From Zonotrichia leucophrys gambelii (taxonomy: Eukaryota; Chordata; Aves; Passeriformes; Passerellidae), in assembly GCF_028769735.1 (NCBI RefSeq), contig NC_088178.1, positions 19,232,357 through 19,296,356 on the forward strand: 64,000 bases of DNA, in the 5' to 3' direction. Every line of letters begins with the position of its first letter. The first letter of the stretch is position 1. Positions 1 through 13,600 of this stretch are shown one piece after another. The notes beneath the pieces were generated by a model. It ran no database searches, was not told where the DNA came from, and was given only the letters and a program-made list of their open reading frames with translations. Position numbers and translations under genes: made by a program.

Positions 1-542
1 CAATTTTCAAAATATATAGAAAGACGTCTAGCTTCAGCACAGGCAAGGGAAAATACATATGTGTGTATGTTATATACAGATAACAGGATGTCTGATCCGG
101 GAGGGAAAAAAATCCACATTGCACAGAGAAGTAATTATCAGCCATTAGCAGCAGGTAACTTGTGGGGAGCCAAACAACACCTCACTAAACATTTGCGGCT
201 CTTTTGTTCCCCCCGACCGATGAAAGATGCCTCTCGCCCGCATTCCAAGGCGCTCCTTTGCCCTGCGGACGCCCAAGTTCGCTGCCCGCCGGCGGCGGAG
301 GGAGGCGGCGGCCGCGGCGGGCGGAGGGGCGCGGCCGCGGGGGCTCCGCGGGGGGCGGCGGGCAGCGCTGCCCCGGCCCCGGCCCCGCGCCCACCCGGCC
401 CGGGCTGCGCTCCCCGCGCAGGCTGCGCCAGCCTCGGGCTGCTCCGTCCTTCCAGCCACCTTCAGCCCTGCCCGCCGCGGGGTCCCAGCGCGGAGCATCC
501 CCCGACGGGGCGGAAAACGCCTCCCCCCTGCGCCTCGCCTAC
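1..542 (-). other. AK5: 5' part of AK5 intron 1
   Basis: This is the sequence downstream of the AK5 exon 1 donor in the minus direction. From 542 to about 205 it is still CpG island; from about 200 to 1 it is AT-rich with no recognised exon or repeat. The intron continues past the left edge. Confidence 0.8.
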
Positions 543-1030
543 CTCGAAAAGCTGCGGGATCTCCCTGCGGGCCAGATACTCCTTCGCCTCGCCGGCGCTC
601 ATTCCGCCACGGGGCGGGTGGGCAGCCCGAGCCCCGCGCTGGGCTCGGCGCGGCGATGCAATGCGGGAGCCTCGGCGAGGCTTCCGCGGGCGGAGGGAGG
701 CAGGAGGGAGGCAGCCGCCCGCCTCCCGTGCCCGCTGCTCGCAGGGAGCGAGAGAGAGCACGTTTTCCCCCGGCGGGGAGCGAGAGCGTGCGCAGGCTGC
801 CGGGGAAAGTTTCGGGGGGTGCCCGCGGCGAGGCGCCGAGCGGAGGCGGCGGGGGGCTGTGCCTGGCGCCGAGCCGCGGGCAGGCTGCCCCGGCAGCGAG
901 CGGACCCGCTCCGCCGGCTGCGCGGGGAGCGGCGGCGGCGAGGGCTGGGCACCGGGGAGCGCAGGGTGCTGGGAGCCGCCCGCTGTAACGCGGTCCCTGC
1001 CCTTGGCACGGTGTTCGGGCGGCTCGAGGA
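205..1030 (-). promoter_or_regulatory. AK5: CpG island promoter of AK5
   Basis: Extremely GC- and CpG-rich DNA with abrupt AT-rich borders surrounds AK5 exon 1. The part above 602 would hold the 5' UTR and core promoter of the minus-strand gene. I see no TATA box at a plausible distance, which fits a dispersed CpG-island promoter. GC content removes stop codons, so several long open frames occur on both strands; apart from the 20 AK5 codons I regard them as compositional artefacts. Confidence 0.8.
543..602 (-). CDS. AK5: AK5 coding exon 1 (adenylate kinase 5, N-terminus)
   Basis: Read on the minus strand, an ATG at 602-600 opens 20 codons that end with Glu at 545-543 and run straight into a splice donor (GAG|GTAGGC, phase 0). 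The peptide includes AKEYLARREIPQLFE, which I recognise as the conserved start of vertebrate AK5. Human AK5 begins MNTND followed by the same block, and the family's first exon also ends after this Glu. AK5 is a cytosolic, brain-enriched nucleoside monophosphate kinase with two adenylate kinase domains; this exon precedes both. The start has G at -3. An in-frame Met exists upstream (761-759) with no stop between, so a longer N-terminus is formally possible, but family alignment favours 602. The remaining exons lie left of the window. Confidence 0.93.
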
Positions 1031-1129
1031 GCGAGACGTTTCATACACTTTGGGCTGGCAAAAAGCCACGAACTGCGATCAGTCATGAGCATCTGTGATC
1101 GGCGAGTCACAGGAAGAGATCTGAAATGA

Positions 1130-1670
1130 TCTCTGGTCTAGCCTTCTGCTCAAGGCAAGGACAGCTTTGAGGTCAGACCAGGTTGCCCAGGGCTTTATTC
1201 AATCTCATCTTGCAAAACCTTCCAAGGGTGGCAACTGCAGAGCCTTTCTGGACAACCCATGCTTGTCTGGCCTCGACATGAAGAAGGGTTTTCTCCTATT
1301 CAATTATCACCTCCCATGTCTCATTTTGTTCCTTGCCCACCATTGTGAAGACCCCGGCTCCACTTTCATGATGGTCTCCTGTCCAGCCTTGGAGAGCTGC
1401 TATTATGTACCTCTAAGCCTGCCACAAGGCTGAACAAGTCCAGCTCCCTCTGCTCGTCTTCAAGAACAAACGCTCTCCCTCCCTTAACCATCTTTGTGGC
1501 TGTCCACTCAACTCAGAATCATAGAAAATATTAAGTCCAACTTGTGAGTGAATGGCCTGTACAGGGATCAAATTCACTCCAGTTTGTTAACATCTCTCTT
1601 CTACTGGGGAGCCCAAAACCAGGTGCATCATTCTAGATGTACTCTGGGAAGTGTTAAGTAGGGGGTAGCT
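1130..1670 (-). repeat. CR1 LINE fragment (old), minus orientation
   Basis: The plus strand reads as the reverse complement of CR1 3'-half sequence. Recognisable phrases include CAGGTTGCCCAGGGC near 1178, GGCTGAACAAGTCCAGCTC near 1429, TTAACCATCTTTGTGGCTGT near 1483 and CTACTGGGGAGCCCAAAACC near 1601. Several small indels and many substitutions mark an old copy with no intact reading frame. It sits about 530 bp upstream of the AK5 start codon. The exact subfamily is not determined. Confidence 0.75.
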
Positions 1671-4600
1671 TTTGTGGTAACTCTGTGGCACACTGGAAGT
1701 CTGAGTAGAGTATTTAGGTTGCTGAAGTGTACTATATCAAGTCTGATTTTCCAAATAGTTTTAAACTTTATTATCTTTTCTAACAGAATATCCTTGTATT
1801 TTTGCTGAGGCACACCCTAACACAAATAGATTACATAACTGTAAGCTTATAAACAACACTGAACGACTGCTTTCTGTATGTACATCCCTATTTTTCAGAC
1901 AGATAGGAAAATAGATAGGTCTTCTCCAGTGTCTTTTAAAGAAGCTTCTCCCCATTGCATATGATTTGTGGATCAATATCAGTTTGACAAGCTTCTCCCT
2001 CTCAGCTGTAGCCATGTTCCTTGTTTTGCTGTTTCTGTAATTGAACTGCCCTTGTTTTCCTCAGCCCAGCCTCCAGCTTGTTATGCAGCTTTTTCTTTTT
2101 TTTCTCCCAGAGAAGCTTCCAGTCCTTGTTCACTCCATGAACTGCTAAATTCTGCCCAGAAGGCAGTCCCATGATCTTCTAGTGACAAATTGGACTGTTT
2201 GGTTTTTCAAGTCATCCAAATATTCCCAGCAACTACCACGTAAAGGGCAGCAACTGACATCCCTTCACAGCAACTGACTGATGGATGGCCCACAGGATCA
2301 TGGAAGGGTTTGGGTTGGGAGGGGCTTTAGAGATCATCTCGTTCTGACCCCCTGCCATGGGCAGGGATGCCACTCCAAAGATCAGGCTATTCAGGGCCCC
2401 ATCCAACCTGCCTTGGACACTTACAGGATTGGGGCACACAAACTCTCTGGGCAAACGTGTTTCAGTACAAAGCTGCTGGAAAACCACAGCTGAAGTGTCT
2501 CTGCAGTTTGGCTTCAGAGCCTTTCCAGCTCCAGTTTCTATCAATCCACTGGTGTCTACTTAGAGAAGCTGAATTGACACTTGCCATATGTTCAAGTAAG
2601 ACTTTGGTCTTTGCTGAAGAGTTTAATCAGCATTCTGCAGTTTTTCTCATCCTCCCATAAAATCTGGATGTGGTTTTAACCCTACTTTCTTCTGCTGAAA
2701 TTTTAATCCATCCAAATGTAAATTCATTGAAAAGCACATTGCCTTAATTTTTATTGAGTAAAATGAGTAGGCTCCAATGTCCTAATAAAAAGATATGAGA
2801 CATAATTGCTTTTAAATTACCTTAAATGAAGGTTGACAAAAGGAAGATGGAATTAAATTAAATAGCTATTTTCTTAAAGTAAGGTCTTTGCTAAGGAGGG
2901 CTAATAGAAGATGGCATTCTATTTAGGAACACAGAACTGTGGTTTTGGCATTTTGTGGGTGTAATTTTTTTATTTGTTTCTTGATACAAAAAAAAAAATC
3001 ATCTGTATTATCATTGTCTTGGATAAATTCCATTTATAGGCTTTCAGAATATATATTTTTATATACTCAACATTTATGGGTAAATTAGTTCCTCATCCAA
3101 TGTTTGGCAAGAGAAAAATATTTCCTTTCATATGCTTTCCATAGCATCTTCCTCAGGAATGTGAAATATGTTTGTGTAAAGTCTTGTCCTACTTGTTGGG
3201 TTTTTTTCAGTTTAGGCTTCCAGACATTTTGTTCAGTTAGATAATGCTAACAGAAAATAAAATAACAGAAATAACCCTCCTGCTATAAAATTATGCATTA
3301 TTATTATGCACATCTTCATTATTGTTCAAAATGTTGTTTTGTTGCACAAAATCAAATTCTGTGTTGCAGAAATTACCACCTCAGAACAAATACAGCCATT
3401 AGGAAATCTATCAGACTGAAGGTGTGCAATGTATCTGGAAAGCATATTTTTGGATCTGATAATACAGTTCCTCCTTGCAGAAGCAATGTTTTATGCGTTT
3501 GCTGTCAGAAGGATCCCCTTATTGAAGCAGGGTCGCAGGTGGAAGCTTCTCAAAGGCTCTGAAGAACATTGGCAGTGAAGGATTAAGCAGAGATGAGGCA
3601 AAGGGGCACAAAAAGCTGGGCTATTTGTTGTGCAGGTAACATAAAGGGAGCTGTTCAAGGTGAGCTCTTTGCTGGGTAAGTGTCTGATCAAGAGTGCAGG
3701 TGGGAGTGAAGTGGTCATACTGCCTTAGAAACTAACGCAGGATGTAAAAATGCTCAAAGGAATGGGAATGCATTTGAGCTCCAGGGCACTGCCCATTCCT
3801 GAGGGCATCATTGGTTATTTCCTACCTTTTCTGGAGGGCAAGAAGATACAATAGAAAGAACAAAATTTTGCTATCAAAATGATAAAATTTCTGAAAATTG
3901 ATCTAGAAAACTTCCTATGGATCTTATAGCATTTGGCAGATTCCATTCTCATTCTTCTTGTTTCCTCCAGAAGCTACATGAAGCTGCACTAAGATGAATC
4001 AGTATTTTCAGGGATCAGCTGGGATATGGTGTTCTGGGCCTTCTATTCTTCTTGGTTAAACCAATTACACAACACCCATAGCCTTCAGTCAAACCGTAAT
4101 TAGGTTCTGTGTTTTCAAAAATCACTTCAGAATACCCTAGTATTTTATAAACTATTTTTTTTTTCTAGTGCCTGTTCAAACACTAGTGGCTGGATCTGTC
4201 ACACCAGTTGCTGCTCTGCTAGACATCTTTATTAAATCAGAACCAACATTCTTGGATTAATGTGCTTATACAGGCTGATATGCGGACAGCTTGAATTTGT
4301 AGATTCTGTAAGTAAACCAATTATGTGCAGCCTTTTTAATAGAACATGCTGAATTATATGCTTCTGATCCAGAAATGGTATGCATTTTAATGTAAATTTG
4401 GAACTTACTTGCAGCCTCATATTGCAGTTAGTGTGGTATAAATTAATCCAAGATTGCTCAAATGATATTTTAATTTTTAGGAGAAATCCCTTTCTGAACC
4501 CTTTTGCTACAGCATTAACTGGTTTTTTTAAACCTCATGTTTCCCCCACCTTTCTTTTCTACTCTAATACACCATTTTTTCTTTTCTACTCTGATAGACA

Positions 4601-7600
4601 TTTTTCTCTTTTCTACTGGTACCTGAACATGTTACTTTAATGAAGTATATCACTAATTGAAAAGTAGTGAAAAATCAACCAAGAAAAAATCTGATTTCAG
4701 GATCTAGATTTTGGTAAGTCCCAGAATTAACATTTTATGTAAATTTTGAGGACACCAAGATGAATAGAACACGGAGGGAAGAAAGAAGACAATGCCACTT
4801 AAAAGTTTGAGGATGCATATTTCAATCTGCTGAGAAAAGAAACATTTTAAAGAAATGCTATAATCAAGTCCGTATTTGTTATGATAAACGAAATAGCTAA
4901 ATAATCATTCTTGTGACCTTTCCCTGAACTGTCCAATTTATCTATATGCATTTTGAGTGGGATGTAGAGGCATCAAACAGGACACATTGTTCTGCTCTTC
5001 CAGCCTGCCTGTGCCACCTCAGTGCCCTCATTCTGTTGTTTTCCCGCTGACAGACTGAATTTGTGCCCTGCTGTGGTGTTGCAACAGGGCTCACCCCGAG
5101 CTGGGTGCCTGGCAGATTCCCAGCAGCTCTGCTTTCCACGGTTTTCTCTCCCAGGTTCCTCTGCTGGAGCATCAACACCTGCACTTTATTTTTTGATGTA
5201 TGACTGCCTATATTTGCTTGCACTCAGTTTACCAAGAAATCAGCGTGCTCAGTGCCAGCGAGCTGTCCCCTCTGGGAGATCCCACTGCCCCAGTCTTTGC
5301 TCCCTGCCACTGGCACCAATGGTTTTCTTTGGTTTGGTAATCACTGCAAATATTATACAGCACATGGCCAACTCCCTTAGAGTTCCTAAGGGACCAAAAC
5401 AGAAAGTCAGTATTTCCCATTCACACTTCACTTTTGAGACCAGTCAATTAATTATTAAATATATATACACATTAATTTTGATTCACTCAGGTTTTTTAAA
5501 GAAAATATCTTGCAGCAGTAAGTAAATGGCATCAGATCAGCACTTTTATTTTCTTCATCAGCCAAAAGGAACCTCTTGAGCAAGTATTTGTTCACAGATC
5601 TGAGATGATCTTTATTTCAGAAGCCGGCATTGTCAGGCATCAAATCAATTTCATATAAGCTATATTCCAGTATGTTCTTATCGCTTATGTTTTTTCCCTA
5701 AGTTCCGCGTTTGATGGCCAGGGCTATAACTCCCTGTGCCACCATCTTTAGAAAGTAGTGGTCTAGCATATTCTCAGAATGGAAGTATTTTAAGAGTTCT
5801 TAGAGTCCCTTTTCCAGTTTTTCCCTTTCCTGTCCTTTCCAGCTGTTTTAAAACTCTAATACAACTTATCCAAGTTATTTTTAGTGACTACTATTTATAA
5901 ATCTTACTTGACTACAGTTCTAATGGAGAATGTTTCATTATCATGCTATGGTATAGTTACATCATCTGATCATTTATATACAGAATTAAAATATGTAGTG
6001 AAGTCTTTCAATCACTTTTGATAAATCTATGAAAGGATATGGCACAAATGTTGTAAGAATAGTTTTCTTTCTTTCTTCAGAAAAGCTGCTCTTTTAAATG
6101 CTGTTGCACCCCACCGACTATTGGCTTTTATGTAATTTTGTTTCCCTTCTAATTTTTTAGCAGTTCTTAAATCTGTCACATGTATTTCTTGCAGGTTCTA
6201 GTATTTGCAATAAAAGTTTTTCTTATTCTTATATATCTTTATTTTCAAGGCAAATTGCTGCTTTTTTTCTGTCTTGTTAACATTTCTTAAATAATTCCCA
6301 ATCATAGTGCATATTTTCATATTTAAGTTTTTATCCTTGATTTGACTTATAATAATTAGATAATATGAGGATATTGTACAGCATTATGTAACTTTATAAA
6401 TTCAAGGTTATTACCTCAGAAAGTCCTTAAATCTCTGAGAGATGAAGAGCAGGAGGTCCTCTGGAGGTTTTCCTTGTCCCTAAGACACTGGCTCTACTGG
6501 GGAGAACACAGATTGAGCACTTACACAGACCTTCTGTCTGATCCATTACAGCCTCTTGATGTTTTTGCTTTTATTTTATGTCAGTTAAACTGGATCTCCC
6601 CCTCTCCCGACAGTGTTACAGAAATTGCTCTTTGGGAGGATTATTTAATAAATAAAATTACCAATTTTCAGTAACTGATTAATAAATACTCCAAATCCGT
6701 GGATACTGATTTTTCAAAACTTACAAATGTGGTATGGTTTTTGTCCAATAAAGTCCTAAGGATCCAACCACACTTCTAATCTATGCATTATCCCCTGTTA
6801 ATAATTTCTGTTCATCTAGTTTACTCTTTATGAGCTAAGGGAATTTGTGTAGCTGTAGGAAAAAACCACCAAAATAAAACACAAAAAACCACAGCAAAAT
6901 TCAGTCAATAAAACAAGCTTGAACTGAATGATGACTTGTGGGTGGTGGTTGTGGGAATAGAAAAGAATTCAAGCACAGCTACAGACCTCATCTTGGGAAC
7001 ACTGTGGAGCTCAAGATTGTTAGAAAGTACAAGTTCCTGATCCTTGGCATTTGGGTTTTATTTCAGTGGTTAAATGGACCAGTGCCATACAACATTATTT
7101 CTATAACTTGTTATTCAGTCATACAGTGAAAATCTTCCCTACTTGAAAATCATCTTTCACAAAGTACAGCTCTTGAAATGATAAGCATCTTGACTATTTC
7201 TTTTTTTGCTAAATGAATTGCAAGTAATACTAACTTCCTGTATGAAAGCCTTAGAGAAGTCACATAATGATTTCAAGAATTGCTCACACTGAGAAAACTT
7301 CAACATTCTTGATGCTTATATCTTTACAGTGGCTCAAAACATTGTGATGTTAAGTCAAAGGGAAAAAAGTATAACTTCATTTGATATAATTTGTTCTTAC
7401 CTAGGATCAAGAAGGATTCTTGGATGGGCTATTTTCTTGTATGAAAGGCATTTATAAGTGCAGATTTTTTTTCTCTACTGAAAAATGAGGACCATTAATT
7501 TTGGTCAGGTACATGGTTGGTACATGTATTCCAAAGAATAAAATAATTCTTAAGGAAAAAAAGATCTTGTTTCACAACATGGCAATTTTTTATAATTAGG

Positions 7601-10600
7601 ATTCACAATGGAATAATGTTGGCAAGTTCAGTTTTCAAAAGTGGCCATGGTGATAACTGTGGCATTCTGGTAAAAAAAGTTTCCTATTCTCATATTCAGT
7701 GTGTATCCAGTATTCAGCACAGAGCAGTAGCTGTCAAAATGCTGGTAAGTCACTGGTGTTTACTTCTCCCTGTTAGTTTTCTAAAGCTAAAGCTCATTGT
7801 ATTTTATATTGCATAATAAAGTGAGGAATGACTGTCCAAACTTTCTTTTCTAGACACAGAAAGGCTGTAACTTTGGCAGGTTTTGGCTCACAACTCTGAA
7901 ATCTACTGTAAGGAACACATTTTGGGTGGGGGGGAGGATTTTAATTTTGCCCAAGTCATTTTTAATGATCTAATGTTCTTGAACTCATTCCTTTAACTTC
8001 TTGTTCTTGCACTGCAATGAATAGAATGCAGTATCTAGAGGTTAAAATATGCACATTATGTAATAATTAGCTACAAATTAGAACATAGAATGTAGGCAAG
8101 ATAAAGAAATTGCACCTGAAGATACAATAGGCTAAGTTGAGAGACGTGAGAGAAACTGGCAAATGTTTTAACCATAGAAATGTTTTAATTTTAATTTGAA
8201 ATTCATCCTGCCTTTCTGCTGACATGCAAGAACATTGCCTGAATTTAGTCACCAACTTCAGTGAATGCATTCTTGACAGTATAACAAATGAGAATTGGAT
8301 CAAACACCTGCTTCCCATAGAAGCTGACACCCTGCCAGATGGCTTATTAGCAAAGATAACTGTTGATGGAACTATCACATGAGGGTTGAACTTGAACTCA
8401 GGTTCAACATGGCATGGGGTGAAAACTTTTGGTTAAATAGAAGAAAAGATTATAACTTAGTATTTGATAGAACCTAACACCATGTAGTTTATAACATTGG
8501 AAATTACTAATAATCTTCAGCACTTGTTGAATCACCAAGACCTTTCTTTTTCTTGTCATGCTACCCAATAAAATGAAATTGTTGTTGAAGTGCAGGGCTG
8601 CACAGGACCCTTGGCTCTGCCTTATAAATACCTTGTTAGAGATTAGGCAATTGTGCTCTGAAAATCAAATCCACCTTGGCTGGATGTTGGAGTCATGACA
8701 CAAGGCAGGGTTCAGGAGAAGTTAATTAAGGATCACTGCTTTCAGGAGAACTGACAAAGTTCTGCTCCTATCTGAACTCCTTAGCAGCAGAGGCAGGTTA
8801 CTATAAAATGACATATAAAATGTACAAGTGAGAAACTCAGTGGCTGTGCTTTTCTAATTTATTAAAAAATGTTCATAAATTAAAAAAACAAAAAACAAAC
8901 CTATTTTAGCTCTTGTGTATTTGACAAAGAGGTCATTGGCTTACAGCTGAGTTGGTATTATTTGGACAAGAGTTGAATATTTGAAGAACCCTTAAATGAC
9001 TCCTTTCTTTACAATATACAGCTAAATCACCCCTAAATCAGTTTTGGAAATAGTTTTTTGAATTACCCTGTAGTGTAGCTGACATTTTTCTATATACATT
9101 GATTGAAAATTATTGATTACTGGCTTTCTACTGGAACCTTACTCTATCAGCCTCTGGGCTAGGGAAAAGTGAAACATGACCTGCAGAGGTAGAATGTACA
9201 GCTTCCCTAGCTGACTTCTTTTATTGAAATATGAGCAATTTCTGGAAAAAATATCCTGGTTTTATCATTTGATAGTACCAATACACACACAGACATACTT
9301 CCTTTCCAAAATAAATTTTTGATTTATGAACATATGAAGATCTCCTACGAGAGAGAAAATATATTTTGTCGCAAGAATTCACAGGCGATAAATAGCATAA
9401 CGAATGAAGAATAATTTATTTCACAAAAGGATTTGAAAACAAATATGGCAATTTTAGACCATCATAACTAGACACAGAATTACTGAAGGAAATGGAAAAG
9501 ATAGTTCATACTCTTCTGGTTTCTAGATGAGGATATAAAGAAGGCAAAATATGTTCAGTCTCCTATGTGACAAAAATGGAAAAGTATCTGGATTAAAAAT
9601 GCTTCTTACAACATAGTAATATGTAGCAATTTAAAAAATTAAACTGTTTTCCTAATCCTGTGGAAATACGCAGGCAAACAGAATCAGATGAAAGCAAAAG
9701 AGAATACAAATTAGCAACACTCCAAATTTTTGAGTAGTGTTTGAAGAATCCAGGTTTGAGATGACATGAAATTAACACTGACTGCCTTGAGATCTTTCTG
9801 TGAGTGGCTTTACAGCTAAAAAGCAGTAATTATGTTTACATTTAACAATGTCAAATGATTACCATCTTCATTCTAAAGCTAAGTAGCAAGGAAAGTTATG
9901 TACCTTTGACCTCATATAATAATTTGATGTAACTATTCTGAAAGGAATAGTCTTAATTTGTTCTGTTTGTGAAACTTAGATCTGGAATCCTTACATTTCT
10001 GTACCTGATAAAGAGATGTATTATTGGGGTTTTTTTGAGATATATATTTAATATGCACATGCAGCTAAAATGCAAGGGGGTTTTTAAGCATTTACATAAT
10101 ACTATAATGAGAAAAATTGTGTTTAAGGAAATCCTTGATAACTAAGAGAGTTCAAGTGCAAGAAGGTGATTTTTGCTGAGATAATACTTTTGCAAATGCA
10201 TCCATTAAAGTGCTGATTAATTGAAGTTGATTGACTGATGGGTGCCTTTTCTCCATGTAAAAATCAATCACCTTGAATGAACATGTAAATTCAAATGCCT
10301 GCCTTAAAATGTAAAAGGTCATTAACTGCACTAAATGTAGCTTTTACATATTCATGTAATACAGATATTTAGCAGCAAAAACAACTAGTTCAGGTCACAG
10401 GACAGATACACAGAAATGACAGGCACATATTCATGTGTTGGTAATTCCAATTATCACTAGGTCTTTTTCTTGATGTTCTCTTTCAGTTAGAAAAATCTCA
10501 TCAGGATACACTCCATAGCACAAAGATAAAAGACAGGTGAAAATGAGGGGCTTGAATTCTTCATTCATGAGTTGCAAAACAATATAGAAAAACTTTCATA

Positions 10601-13600
10601 GATTTCACAAGAGTTCATTCTTGTATGGGCAGTTCTTCTCAGTTTGCACAATATCATCATTAACTTAGGCCACAGAATTTGGCTTTTAAGAAAGGAAGTA
10701 TTTGATGGGTTGACAAGGCACTGATTTACTGTCTTGCTGAATATGTTGGTTTTTTCCAGACTTTCTGCTTTAGTAATAGCTCTTTTAATTTTTAAAGTAA
10801 AATTCCACCTTGCACTGAGTGCCAGCATTGTCATGGTGAAAAGGCTTTTTACTGACCTGTGCAGAAAGAAATTTCAAAAAGACTTCATTTTTATAAATCA
10901 TAGCAAAATCTGGCTGCCAAGCACCATGATTTCAATTTATGAAGTAGTTCTGGCACTTGTACTTGGGAAGAGTTTCTGGTAAATGAGCTCACAGAAACAG
11001 ATACTTTTAATTTCCAAGAGCATGGACTTAGAACTTGTAGTTTATTGAAGGATACTCTATGCTTAGTTCAGCATGAGCACTTTCCACTTGATCCACAGCA
11101 GCTTTCACACAATCCTGGTAAATGAAGCTAAAGAGAGAAGAAAATGATCCCTCTGCTTTACACAGTTTGAGTAGAGTGAGAAATTATTAAGGTTTGCTGA
11201 TCTGCTCTTGAGCAGCTGCTCCTAAAACTACAAGTAAAGTTTTGTCTAAAAATTGGTTGGGCTGTTTCAATCTGCTCTTCCCCAAATTTCCTGGATAAAC
11301 ATTAAGAAGAAGAACAACAACAACAATGTATATTTATATTTTAAAATATTAAGTTATTCCTTTCATTGAGAATATTTCTTTAAATTCCTTAACAGCCTAA
11401 TTTTGGATTTGTCTTAAATTTTGCTTCTCAAGTCACACTTCCACTAGTCAGGTTTAATGACATTTCAGTACCCATCACACATTGATCTGCATAACCTTTC
11501 CTGGCAATATACTGGATTCAGTTTTAGTCACTGTACAAATGTTTAACGTTAATCAATGTTATTGTACTTGGAGCATGAGTAACCTTTTATAAAGTTGACT
11601 CAGGGCTCACTGTAGGTCTTATTTCTAACAAGATTTTCATAATACTAACTTTTTCCAGGTAAAGCTGATGTGCATCCAGCCTTTTTTTTCAAATGTTTTG
11701 TTGGTTTTCTCATATAGTTGATGAGTAGTTCTCAATGGAATACAAACCCCCTTGCTTGCAAATAAGACAATTACTTGAAAGACAAAAGGTTATATTTAGA
11801 TTGCAGGCTGAAGACCAGTTTGAGTAGACACAATAGCTTTAAGTATTGGTTTGGGAGCTAAAATGAGTCTATCAGCAACACTGCCCTTTATTTGAGTTAA
11901 TTTAACCAGCAGAGCTGAGGCCACTTTAGCTCAATCCCTACAGGGAGGACTTTGCTGAGGCACTCAGGTATTGGTGTGTTCAGCACACAGGAGAGATTTA
12001 TCATACAGATGTCAGGACTGGCAGTGGGATAAAAGTGATGGCTTCTTAATGATTTAAACCACAATGTTCTATCCACTGCTTGAAGACAAAGGTAAAACTG
12101 AATCTAAATTTAGCTGTATTTAGGGCAGTTTAATTAAGATTCTTATCTTGTTTCTAATTAAGAAGCCCATGAATTTTCTATTTGAGCATGAACCCTTTTG
12201 AAATACCAATGAAAAAATACAACGGGGAGGGTAATTTTAAATAATGTTTTAAATAAATAATACATTGGGGAGGTTTACTGCTGTCTTTTTCCCGATTTTG
12301 CTCTTTTAATAATGATTTGAGAAAATATTTTCAGCTTTATCTATTGAGAAAAATACTGGTGCAGAAAGACTAAATGTGACCTAATTAACTATTCCAGTAA
12401 GCTGCCACTGTTTTTCCATGTTTTCTTTTCTCATATTTTACCTTTTTTTTTTACCAACAGAATAAACTGTTGGAATGGTTGGTAACTTCTTGTCTTCTGA
12501 AGATGTAATACTTGTTTATTTCACAATTCAACAGTATGGAAATTCAATGCCTGGTAATATTTACATCATTAATGACAGAACAGAACTGATGACAAGGTAG
12601 ATGGTTAATTCATTAAGAACAAATGTCAACTGAATTTCATTGCAGGCTTCAAGGTTTTTGTCTGTGCTCTATTCTGACCTCAGAAGGCCTGTAAAACATT
12701 ATTCCTATAATCCCACTTTGTAAATAACAGTAACAAATACTGTCTTATTTGATTCCAATGTGGAGTTAAGCCACTTGATACTACGGTTGAACAGAAGTGT
12801 GCAGTCTACTGTGTTTAGCCAGAGTACAAAGAGAATCTATTGACAAACACCCTTCAGTACAACTGTTTCAGCTCAGTAAAATTAGAAACAAGGCTTCTTT
12901 CAAATAATTTTCCTTTGGAAGTTCTGTATCTATTACTCTCACTATATTAATTTTGCCTACTTTTTATCAGTATTAATTTGCTATTGTAAATCTTTTCAAA
13001 GTATGAACATTCTTTAGTCAAGCCAGCCTTCCATTAACCGAAGGGGGGAAAAACACCAATGAGTGAGATCAATCAATAATTTAATTACTGTTGCCATTTC
13101 ATCAGCTGAGATACCAAACTACAGCAGACTTCTTTTGGCATTTTTAAAATCTATTGTATTGACAGTCAAAAGGAAGAAAGCAATAAATCTGCATTTTTTA
13201 GTGGGATAGTAGAGTTCAGCTATTATTGATGATTCCTTTAGAATCACTCTTGTTGACTTATGTCATTGCAAGAGCTTATTTTAATTTTTCTTTTGGAAGC
13301 ACAACAAATACAGCCAAAGACAGATTTTTTTCTTTTACACAGGAGACAATTATCAGACAGTACATGCAAGTCTAAAACAAACAGGAAAGCAGACACAGAA
13401 CAGTGATCAAGAGTATAGAAGAAGGAAGAGATGCACTGTGATACAAATAAGTAATACAATCAAGGTTAGTGCCAACAAAGTTACGAATATTTAATTGGTA
13501 TTTTTGGTACAGGAAAAAATCCAATTTCATGATTAGAAAGTGTCAGGTGAACTCTAGTATCATAAATTCTTGTTTTAGGAGCTTATAGGGTTACACTTGG

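Noticed and set aside
145..1110. Open frames of up to 345 codons on both strands near the left edge
   Set aside because: They span a CpG island where stops are rare, and their Ala/Arg/Gly/Pro composition fits chance. Only the 20 AK5 codons at 543-602 have homology and a donor.
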